DNA from: a bacterium
GTDB taxonomy: Bacteria; Zhuqueibacterota; QNDG01; JAGLOF01
Assembly (NCBI GenBank): GCA_016934955.1
Contig: JAFGRY010000027.1
Location: forward strand, 62,001-126,000
DNA: 64,000 nucleotides
Direction: 5' to 3'
Shown: positions 1 to 7,171 of the stretch, one piece after another
Layout: the number at the start of each line of letters is the position of its first letter
How positions within the stretch are numbered: the stretch's first letter is position 1
Position numbers and translations under genes: made by a program
The notes under the pieces: generated by a model
What the model was told of the DNA's origin: nothing
Databases searched by the model: none
Seen by the model: the letters and a program-made list of their open reading frames with translations, nothing else

Positions 1-2254
1 TGGGCCGCATGGGGATTTTAAAGTTATAGATGTTCTGGATGTCAATATAGGTGATGAGGGTCCAGGCCGGGAAGTTGAATATCCTCTCGACCCTCACGTC
101 CAGATGATGGCCCGGATCGAGACGGGCTGAGAGATACTCGTCGGGCAGGTTCTGAATGCTGCCGGGAGTACCCGGATTGTCCGAGGGCCGGTACACCGGC
201 GTGTAGGGAATGCCGGTGAAGTAGCGGAATTTCGCTGACATTTCCCACCTGCTGTTGAATTTGTATCCGCCGGAAAGATTGAAAATCACTCTCTGGTCAT
301 ACTGTCCCGGATAGGTGCGGCCGTTGGCGGCGGTCAGTTCACTCCTGCTCCAGGAGAGACTCATCTGTCCGTACAGCGGTGTTGTGGAGAATTTTTTCTG
401 AAGCAGCAGTTCACCGCCGTAGGCAATCCCCGTACCCTGTGATGTCAGGTCGATGAATCCGAAAGACTGAAAATCGTCCTCTCTGCCCCCGTACCCGCTG
501 CCGGTATTGGTCATGACAATATAATCGTTGACCCCGGGAACGGTGCCGGTTGGAAGGTTGCTGTAGGCCTTGTGAAATCCTTCCACGGTGACACGCAGAT
601 CGGTCCGGATCAGCCAGTCCCAGCCAGCGATCAGCATGCTGTTGCGAAGCGGTTTGAGCCTGCTGTTGACCGGGTTTGCCAGCCACACATAGGCGGGCGA
701 TTGGTAGTAGAGACCGCCGCTCAGTCTGAAGCTGTGGCTGGAGTGGGGTTTGATTTTCAGCGAAACCCGGGGTGAGAGACAGGTCGGATCATCGAGGTAC
801 GGATACCGGTCGAGACGCAGGCCGGCCCGAATATCCAGGAACGACAGTACCTGCCAGTTAAGCTGGGTAAAAAACGCCTGTTTCTGGAAATTGTCATCGA
901 TACGGTTTTCCGGTGCGAGACCCAGCATGCTCAGGGGAATGCGGTTGCCGCTGCGGTCATAGATCGTATCCGCGAAGAGCGTGGTTGCGGTGTTGGAAAT
1001 CCATTTCTGGGCGATTCCGCTTTTCACCAGAAAACGCTTTCCCGGGGTCCATGAATATTCCATTTTCAGCCCTGTCTCCAGCTCGTCCGCTTCCGAGGAA
1101 AAATATTCGATTTCCTCTTCGTTGATCTGGCTGAAATCGTAGCGGGAAAGATTGACATTGAAGGTGAAATCGAGAAAGCCCGTATCGAGGATCCTGCGGT
1201 AATTGAGACCGGAAATTCCCCGGTATTGGGTGTTGTCCAGCAGTTCCGCGTTGGTCACCCGGTTCTCTTCGGAGCTCTGATCCCTGTCCACGTTGTTGAC
1301 CGCGGAGAGACCGAGGAAAAAGAGCCTGTCCCGGGGTGAGAGGTCCATGTTGATCAGGACATTGTAGTCGGTATAGACCGGCACAAAGGGGAGTCCCGCG
1401 GCCTTGAAGATGAGATCGAGGTAGCTCTTGCGGGCCGATACGATCATATTTCCCTTTTTCGTGAGCGGGGTCTGAAAATCGAATCCGAACTGGGTCGCCG
1501 AGATGGTCGCCTTGCCTTCGATCTTTTCGGGGCGCTCGTTGATCATGTTCAGCGTCAGTACCGATGACATCTTGTCCCCGTACTCCACGCCGAATCCCCC
1601 GGTGGCGAAATCGACTTTTTCCACGAAATCGAGGTTGACGAAGCTGAGGCTGCCGCCGGTGCTGCCCTGGGTGCCGAAGTGGTTGATATTGGGCACCTCG
1701 ATATTATTGATCACATAGAGATTCTCGGACGGTCCGCCGCCCCGTACCAGCAGGTCGTTCCGTCCGCCGGTCATGTTGATGGCGACGCCGGGCAGGGTGG
1801 ACACGGTCCGCACCACGTCCTCGAATCCGCCGGGGAAACGGCGTATCTCTTCCTGGGAAAGCGAGATGGTGCTGGGTTCGACTTTCAGCTCCTGGTTGAA
1901 GTAGCCGGCCGTGACCGTGACCTTTTCACTCTGTACCGCCTGCTGCACCATTTCGACAGTGAGAAAGACCGGCTTGGCCGTCGTTACCACGATATCGGTT
2001 TTAAAAATATCAACATAGCCGATATAATTGAATCTCAGGCTATAGGTACCCACCGGTATGTTCGGGATGGTGAAGCGGCCGTCGACGCCGGTCGCCGTGC
2101 CCCTGTTGCTGCCGACGATGATGACATTGGTGCCGATGAGGGGTTTCTGCGTTCTTTTGTCCAGTACGCGGCCGCTGATGGTGCCGGTTTCCTGGGCGAA
2201 GACAGCGGACACGTAGGCAACTGACAATATAAACAGCATATTCAGTGGTTTCAT
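1..2254 (-). CDS. TonB-dependent outer-membrane receptor, partial (C-terminus beyond window)
   Basis: The minus-strand frame stays open from an ATG at 2254 to the window edge, so about 750 residues are visible and the C-terminus is missing. The start follows an AAAGGGA ribosome site. A signal peptide (MKPLNMLFILSVAYVSAVFA) is followed by a carboxypeptidase-regulatory-like beta-sandwich (about residues 25-105, GTISGRVLDKRTQKPLIGTN). Next comes a plug domain with the typical LPGVAINMTGGRNDLLVRGG stretch, then barrel strands rich in aromatic residues. Such receptors take up chelates, oligosaccharides or peptides across the outer membrane using TonB energy. No SusD-like partner lies on the visible side, so the substrate cannot be assigned. 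The gene is divergent from the permease at 2518, with about 260 bp between them and no recognisable riboswitch. The family call is firm; the ligand is unknown. Confidence 0.93.
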   Translation of the reverse strand, partial: MKPLNMLFILSVAYVSAVFAQETGTISGRVLDKRTQKPLIGTNVIIVGSNRGTATGVDGRFTIPNIPVGTYSLRFNYIGYVDIFKTDIVVTTAKPVFLTVEMVQQAVQSEKVTVTAGYFNQELKVEPSTISLSQEEIRRFPGGFEDVVRTVSTLPGVAINMTGGRNDLLVRGGGPSENLYVINNIEVPNINHFGTQGSTGGSLSFVNLDFVEKVDFATGGFGVEYGDKMSSVLTLNMINERPEKIEGKATISATQFGFDFQTPLTKKGNMIVSARKSYLDLIFKAAGLPFVPVYTDYNVLINMDLSPRDRLFFLGLSAVNNVDRDQSSEENRVTNAELLDNTQYRGISGLNYRRILDTGFLDFTFNVNLSRYDFSQINEEEIEYFSSEADELETGLKMEYSWTPGKRFLVKSGIAQKWISNTATTLFADTIYDRSGNRIPLSMLGLAPENRIDDNFQKQAFFTQLNWQVLSFLDIRAGLRLDRYPYLDDPTCLSPRVSLKIKPHSSHSFRLSGGLYYQSPAYVWLANPVNSRLKPLRNSMLIAGWDWLIRTDLRVTVEGFHKAYSNLPTGTVPGVNDYIVMTNTGSGYGGREDDFQSFGFIDLTSQGTGIAYGGELLLQKKFSTTPLYGQMSLSWSRSELTAANGRTYPGQYDQRVIFNLSGGYKFNSRWEMSAKFRYFTGIPYTPVYRPSDNPGTPGSIQNLPDEYLSARLDPGHHLDVRVERIFNFPAWTLITYIDIQNIYNFKIPMRP

Positions 2255-2517
2255 AGATTCCCTTTATTGTTTTTTTCCCGTTGATCACCTGGCAATAATT
2301 GTTTATTATCTGTTAATTTAAAAAGTGTGATCCAGTAAGTCAATAAAAACATTTGCTGGACGAACAGCCGGCCGCGGCCCGGATACAGGCCATCCAGAGA
2401 TATTTTGCTGGAAATTTGAAGCGGGGTGTCGTACATTTAAACAGGTGCAGTCTGCCCGGGGGTGACGGGTATCCCGGGGCTATATTTGAGGACGAGGATT
2501 TGCAGCCGGGGCGCCCT

Positions 2518-4347
2518 ATGGAAAAAAAGCTGGGTCTTCTCAGCATATTCTGTATTTCAGCCGGAGCGATGATCAGTTCCGGCCTCTTCGTGCTGCCGGG
2601 ACTTGCCTTCGCGAAGGCCGGGCCGGTGGTGTTTCTCGCCTATTTCGCCGCGGGGCTGGTGGCACTGACGACGGTGCTGAGTCTTTCGGAACTGATCACC
2701 GCCATGCCGAAAGGCGGGGGAGACTACTACTACGTGTCCCGCACCTTCGGCCCCCTGTTCGGTACGGTCTCCGGGCTTCTGAGCTGGCTGGCCCTCTCAC
2801 TCAAGAGCGCGTTTGCGATCATCGGTATTGCCGAGCTTGTCTACCTTACCTTCGGTATCCAGCTGTACATCCCGGCGCTCGCGCTTACGCTGCTCTTTAC
2901 CCTGCTCAATCTCCTGGGGGTGAAGGAGGCGGTGCGTTTTCAGATTGTTCTGGTTCTCGCCCTGCTGGCACTGCTGGGCGTATTCACGGTCAGCGGGCTG
3001 AGGCATGTCGCGGTCGCCCGGTTCGATCCGTTTCTGCCCCGGGGGGTCAACGCGCTGTTTTCCACCGCCGGGTTCGTTTTTGTCTCATTCGGAGGCGTGC
3101 TGACAACGGCCAGCATCGCCGGAGAGATACGGAATCCGGCCAGGAACATTCCCGCCGGCCTTATCGGATCGACGGTGGTGGTCACCATCGTCTATTCGAT
3201 AGTCATTTTCGTCCTGGTCGGGGTTCTGCCCGCTGAGCAGCTGAAGCAATCGCTGGCGCCCGTCGCGTCGGCCGCCTCGGCAACGGGCGGTTCACCCATG
3301 TACCTGGCGATCATGATCGCTTCCCTCCTGGCCTTTATCACAACAGCGAACGGCGGCATACTCACGGCCTCCCGCTATCCCATGGCCCTGGCCAGGGACG
3401 GCATGCTGTTTCATTTCCTCAAGCATGTGAGCAAAAGACGGGGCACTCCCTATCCCGCCGTGATCGCCACGGGCGCGCTCATCGGCGGAGCGGTGCTTCT
3501 GGAACTCGATATGCTGATCAAGGCGGCCTCGACGGTGATCCTGCTGTCTAATATTTTTGCCCACCTGTCCGTGATAGTCATGCGGGAGAGCCGCATTGCC
3601 AATTACCGCCCGACCTTCAGGGCGCCGTTGTACCCCTGGCTGCAGATCGCCGGAATCATTGTTTTTGTCCTTCTGATCGTCGATATGGGACGTGAACCGA
3701 TTCTCTTCAGTCTGCTTTTCATATCCGCGGGGGTTTTTCTCTACTTTGTCCGCAGCGGACGACAGAAGCGCGTCTCACCCGCGCTGCTTCACCTCGTGGA
3801 GCGGCTGACCAGCAAAAAACTCGGAACGGAGCATCTGCCCGACGAGCTGAGAGAGATTGTCGCGGACCGGGACGGCATCATCAGGGACGAATTCGACCAT
3901 GTCGTGGACGAGTCCGCCTTCCTCGATCTGAAAGGGACGGTTGATCACACCTCATTTCTAAGTAAGATCGCGGTTGTCATCAGGCGCTCGCTGCCGTTCA
4001 TGGACGCGAGAGAAGTCAGGCGCCTTTTCTGCGAACGGGAAGCCGAGGGGAGCACCGCCATCAGCGATTTTGTCGCGGTTCCCCATATCATCATCGAGAC
4101 GCCGGGCGTGTTTTCGCTCTTTTTTGTCCGGGCCCGGGACGGGATCGTCTTCAGCAGGGAGAATCCTTCGGTCAGGGCGGTGTTTGTGCTCATCGGGTCA
4201 AGAGACAAGCGTACGCTGCACCTGAGGGCGCTGTCCGCGATCGCCCAGGTTGCCAGCGGGGATGATTTCGAGGAGCGGTGGCTGGCGGCCCGCGACCACA
4301 CGGAAGTTAAGGATCTGTTTCTGCTCAGCCCGAGGAGACGGTTTTAA
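2518..4347 (+). CDS. APC-family amino acid permease fused to a C-terminal PTS EIIA domain
   Basis: A 609-residue inner-membrane protein. Residues about 1-420 are a 12-helix APC (amino acid-polyamine-organocation) permease, with the conserved start SAGAMISSGLFVLPGLAF and the helix-3 region MPKGGGDYYYVSRTFG. Residues about 457-600 form a soluble PTS EIIA type-2 (fructose/nitrogen) domain. Its candidate phosphorylation site is His523 in DFVAVPHI. The frame is open further upstream to a TTG at 2353, but that extension is not hydrophobic and the homologous start is MEKKLGLLSIF at 2518. Such fusions suggest that transport or sensing is set by a phosphoryl relay of the nitrogen-PTS type. No EI, HPr or EIIB gene is in the window. 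The transported amino acid cannot be named. The next gene is a cation exchanger 110 bp downstream. Confidence 0.9.
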   Translation: MEKKLGLLSIFCISAGAMISSGLFVLPGLAFAKAGPVVFLAYFAAGLVALTTVLSLSELITAMPKGGGDYYYVSRTFGPLFGTVSGLLSWLALSLKSAFAIIGIAELVYLTFGIQLYIPALALTLLFTLLNLLGVKEAVRFQIVLVLALLALLGVFTVSGLRHVAVARFDPFLPRGVNALFSTAGFVFVSFGGVLTTASIAGEIRNPARNIPAGLIGSTVVVTIVYSIVIFVLVGVLPAEQLKQSLAPVASAASATGGSPMYLAIMIASLLAFITTANGGILTASRYPMALARDGMLFHFLKHVSKRRGTPYPAVIATGALIGGAVLLELDMLIKAASTVILLSNIFAHLSVIVMRESRIANYRPTFRAPLYPWLQIAGIIVFVLLIVDMGREPILFSLLFISAGVFLYFVRSGRQKRVSPALLHLVERLTSKKLGTEHLPDELREIVADRDGIIRDEFDHVVDESAFLDLKGTVDHTSFLSKIAVVIRRSLPFMDAREVRRLFCEREAEGSTAISDFVAVPHIIIETPGVFSLFFVRARDGIVFSRENPSVRAVFVLIGSRDKRTLHLRALSAIAQVASGDDFEERWLAARDHTEVKDLFLLSPRRRF

Positions 4348-4399
4348 GCCGGATTCCGGCCGGTGTACTCGGCGTTGTTTTTGTCCCGGGGGGCCTGTC

Positions 4400-4456
4400 A
4401 TGAATGAGATACTGCTTTTCTCTTGGCTGACGCTGACCGCGATGAGCGGGGAGTAA
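4400..4456 (+). CDS. possible 18-residue leader peptide upstream of the cation exchanger
   Basis: A short frame reads MNEILLFSWLTLTAMSGE and stops at TAA, one base before the ATG of the exchanger. No strong ribosome site precedes it (GGGGGGCCTGTC is the nearest G-rich run). The exchanger's own ribosome site (GAGCGGGGAG) lies inside its last codons, so translation of the short frame could couple to that of the next gene. It may be chance, or a degraded start of a longer protein. No homology is recognisable. Confidence 0.3.
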   Translation: MNEILLFSWLTLTAMSGE

Positions 4457-4457
4457 A

Positions 4458-5381
4458 ATGGGTGAATCCATACTGCTGTTAACGGCCGGACTGATCATGC
4501 TGACTGCCGGCGCCGAGGGGCTCGTGCGGGGCAGTTCCGGGCTGGCGCTGCGCCTGGGTGTGTCACCGCTGGTCACCGGTCTGACGATCGTGGCGTTCGG
4601 CACCAGCATGCCCGAAATGGTGGTGAGCCTGAAGGCCGCGCTGCAGGGATACAGCGGGATTGCCATCGGCAATGTGGTCGGATCAAATATTTTCAATGTC
4701 GCGGTGATCCTGGGTGTGTCCGCTCTGGTGAGGCCTCTCACCGTCGGTCGACAGATCATCAGGCAGGACATGCCGGTGATGCTGGCGGCATCGTTTCTGT
4801 TTGTCATGTTCTTCGTCAACGGGAGTATCTCCCGGGTCGAGGGCGGTCTCCTGCTCACGGGATTTTTGATCTACTTGCTGATGGTTGTCAGGGCTGCACG
4901 GCGTAAGCAGGAGGCCCCCGACACACCGCGGACAGCGCGGTCTGTTTTCCTGAATATCCTCATGACAGGCGCGGGACTGGCCCTGCTGACCACGGGTGCG
5001 GGACTCTTCGTCACCAATGCTGTCACCCTGGCGGAGCTGCTGGGCGTCAGCCGGGCGGTGATCGGTCTCACCATCATCTCGGTCGGGACCAGCCTGCCGG
5101 AGCTGGCGACCTCGGTAGTGGCTGCCGCGCATAAAGAGACGGATATCGCGGTAGGAAATATTGTCGGATCAAATCTGTTCAACATTCTCGGCATTTTGGG
5201 GGTGACCAGCCTGACGATACCGTTATCCGGCAACGGCGTCACCCTGACGGATCTGTTCTTTATGGCCGGCAGCTCGCTGCTTCTGCTCCCGTTCATGCGC
5301 ACCGGATTTCGTCTGAACCGGCTCGAAGGCGCTGCGCTGCTGGCAATGTACGCGGCCTATCTCATCTACCGCTGGCCCTGA
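4458..5381 (+). CDS. CaCA-family sodium/calcium exchanger (YrbG-like)
   Basis: A 307-residue inner-membrane antiporter made of two inverted repeats of about five helices each. Both alpha repeats are visible: FGTSMPEMVVS with GNVVGSNIFN in the first half, and VGTSLPELATS with GNIVGSNLFN in the second. The acidic residues of these motifs bind cations in the Na+/Ca2+ exchanger family. The central loop (about residues 145-160, ARRKQEAPDTPRTARS) is positively charged. The length matches the bacterial K+-dependent-type exchangers such as YrbG. The likely role is calcium extrusion coupled to sodium, but the ion cannot be read from the sequence. It ends 27 bp from the convergent flavoprotein gene. 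Confidence 0.92.
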   Translation: MGESILLLTAGLIMLTAGAEGLVRGSSGLALRLGVSPLVTGLTIVAFGTSMPEMVVSLKAALQGYSGIAIGNVVGSNIFNVAVILGVSALVRPLTVGRQIIRQDMPVMLAASFLFVMFFVNGSISRVEGGLLLTGFLIYLLMVVRAARRKQEAPDTPRTARSVFLNILMTGAGLALLTTGAGLFVTNAVTLAELLGVSRAVIGLTIISVGTSLPELATSVVAAAHKETDIAVGNIVGSNLFNILGILGVTSLTIPLSGNGVTLTDLFFMAGSSLLLLPFMRTGFRLNRLEGAALLAMYAAYLIYRWP

Positions 5382-5408
5382 TCCCGCATCCTCTCTCCCG
5401 TACCTGTT

Positions 5409-5984
5409 CTAGTCGCGGAGCCGGGGCAGCAGCCAGGCCATCTGTTCGCCAAGCTCGCGCATCGTTCTCAGCCCCTCCTCATCCTGTTTCACTTCTCCCT
5501 CTTCCCTGCCGATGCCCAGGTTCCAGTAGATAGACCCGGGAACGATCATCTTGTTGATGAGAAACAGTTTGTTGATGGCGTCGAATACCGCGATCGACCC
5601 CGCCCGGCGTACCGCCACTACGGCAGCGCCCACTTTCCGCTCGAGCATGCGGCCGTTGGCCAGGGAAACGTAGCCGGCCCGGTCGATCAGTGCTTTTGTC
5701 TCGGCGGTCACGTTCGAAAAGTAGGTTGGTGATCCGATGATAATGCCGTCCGATTCCCGCATGCGGTCGATATAGGTGTTCATCGGGTCATCGGTAAACG
5801 CGCAGTGCCCGTCCCTGTTTTTTTTACAGTTCATACAGGCGGCGCAGCCGCGCAGACGCTCCCCTCCGACCTGCACGATTTCGGTTTCAATATCGTGTTC
5901 GTTGAGCACATCGGTGACGGTCCGCAGGAGGAGAGCGGTATTGCCGTTCTCACGGGGACTGCCGTTAAAGGCGGTTACTTTCAT
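5409..5984 (-). CDS. iron-sulfur flavoprotein / NADPH-dependent FMN reductase family
   Basis: A 191-residue cytoplasmic flavodoxin-fold protein. It begins with the FMN phosphate loop region ([15 protein letters not shown]) and has the compact cysteine motif Cys47-x2-Cys50-x2-Cys53-x7-Cys61 typical of iron-sulfur flavoproteins, which bind one 4Fe-4S cluster and FMN. The flavin-site loop [19 protein letters not shown] is also present. These proteins pass electrons from a ferredoxin or NAD(P)H to unknown acceptors; some are called multimeric flavodoxin WrbA-like. The start at 5984 follows GGGAAGGA. It is divergent from the VOC gene, with 195 bp between them in which I see no recognisable operator. 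Confidence 0.9.
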   Translation of the reverse strand: MKVTAFNGSPRENGNTALLLRTVTDVLNEHDIETEIVQVGGERLRGCAACMNCKKNRDGHCAFTDDPMNTYIDRMRESDGIIIGSPTYFSNVTAETKALIDRAGYVSLANGRMLERKVGAAVVAVRRAGSIAVFDAINKLFLINKMIVPGSIYWNLGIGREEGEVKQDEEGLRTMRELGEQMAWLLPRLRD

Positions 5985-6179
5985 ATCGTGTCCTTCCCTT
6001 TGTCTGGGTCTCCGGTAATACTGTAATAACGATGATGGCGATCAGAAAATCAACGGGAAAACGGAACCATCACCTATGTACGTACCCCGGCGCCGTCAGA
6101 GGCTGAACCGGGAATACTCTTGGCAGAGCGGTTTGTATTTTGTATATTGCAGGAGTATGATTTACCGGGGGGAAAACGG

Positions 6180-6605
6180 ATGAAATATTTTCTGGATCAT
6201 ATTGCGGTAAACATGGTCCATGAAGCGGAGATGATCAGTTTTTACAGGGACGTACTCGCATTCCCGGCCGAACGGCTTGATACGTACCGGGCAGGCACCG
6301 TTCCCTTTCCTTCGTTCAGGCTGACCAGTGATACGATTATCGATCTGTTTCCCGAATCCATGTGGAAAGGGATGCCTGCGGGTGAAGAGAGCGGGGGCAG
6401 GTTCAACCATTTCTGCTATGCCCTTGCCGAATCCGACTGGAACGCGCTGCGTGAACGGCTGGCCGCATCCAGAACGGCGGAAGAGGAGGGTCCGGTGCGG
6501 CGCTGGGGGGCGCACGGCTACGCCATATCCATGTATTTCCGTGACCCGGACGGGAATCTGATCGAGGCACGGTACTATCCGGATGACACAGAGGACGGGG
6601 GATGA
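6180..6605 (+). CDS. VOC-superfamily (glyoxalase/bleomycin-resistance fold) protein
   Basis: A 141-residue protein with one vicinal-oxygen-chelate module pair. It opens with the DHIAVNM strand carrying the first metal ligand His. FNHFCYAL gives a second His, and DPDGNLIEARYY gives the Glu ligand and is the hallmark end of the fold. This pattern suits a metal-dependent lyase, isomerase or dioxygenase, or a fosfomycin/bleomycin-resistance-type binding protein; the substrate is unknown. The ATG at 6180 follows GGGGGGAAAAC. An upstream TTG in frame at 6120 was not chosen because it lacks a ribosome site. The stop overlaps the start of the next gene by 4 bp (ATGA), so the two are translationally coupled. 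Confidence 0.85.
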   Translation: MKYFLDHIAVNMVHEAEMISFYRDVLAFPAERLDTYRAGTVPFPSFRLTSDTIIDLFPESMWKGMPAGEESGGRFNHFCYALAESDWNALRERLAASRTAEEEGPVRRWGAHGYAISMYFRDPDGNLIEARYYPDDTEDGG

Positions 6606-7126
6606 AATTACTCGCCTTCGCAGCAAGCAGCAGCACCAGGTCCATCAATAAACGGCTGGTCACTTACGCGGCGTCGCTGCTGCCGGAGGCCGATGTCGAG
6701 ATCATCGACCTCAACGATTATGAAATGCCGCTGTTCAGCGAGGACAGGGAGAGGGAAGACGGATATCCTGAAGCGGCGTACGCATTCCTGAAAAAAATCG
6801 CCGCCAGTGACGCCCTGATCATCTCTTTTGCGGAACATAACGCGTCATACACCGTTGCCTATAAGAATATTCTGGACTGGTGTTCCCGTATCGACCGCAA
6901 TGTCTTTATGGACAAGCCTGTGGTGATGCTTTCCGCGTCCCAGAGCCGGCGCGGCGGATCCCGGGTACTGGAAACCGCGGTGAACACCGCTTCCGGATTC
7001 GCGGGCAGGGTAACGGCGCATATGTCCTTTCCCCGTTTTCGGGACAATTTCGATTTTGACAGCAACAGGCTGATCGATCCTGACCTCGATACCCGCCTGA
7101 AAGAGGCGGTGCTGTCGCTCCTGTGA
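6602..7126 (+). CDS. NAD(P)H-dependent FMN reductase (flavodoxin fold)
   Basis: A 174-residue cytoplasmic protein of the NADPH-dependent FMN/quinone reductase family. It starts with a parallel beta strand and a phosphate-binding loop (AFAASSSTRSINKRL). It then has a PxYN-equivalent region (SFAEHNASYTVAYKNILDW), where the family recognises the flavin isoalloxazine ring. In most relatives this motif is PEYNxSxPGxLKN, so the Pro-Glu-Tyr is replaced here by Ala-Glu-His. It overlaps the VOC gene by 4 bp. The pair may act on one electrophilic or quinone-type compound, but that is inference. Confidence 0.85.
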   Translation: MKLLAFAASSSTRSINKRLVTYAASLLPEADVEIIDLNDYEMPLFSEDREREDGYPEAAYAFLKKIAASDALIISFAEHNASYTVAYKNILDWCSRIDRNVFMDKPVVMLSASQSRRGGSRVLETAVNTASGFAGRVTAHMSFPRFRDNFDFDSNRLIDPDLDTRLKEAVLSLL

Positions 7127-7171
7127 AAGGCCGGTGCATCCGTCCGGCACCGTAACGCTGCGGAGGTGTAT

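Noticed and set aside
1679-2224. Plus-strand open frame of 181 codons within the TonB receptor
   Set aside because: It is antisense to the plug and carboxypeptidase-like domains; the frame has no start signals and repeats Asp/His/Gly as expected from complement bias.
2353-2517. Extended N-terminus of the permease from a TTG
   Set aside because: The added residues are not hydrophobic, lack a ribosome site and overlap the divergent promoter region; the conserved permease start is at 2518.
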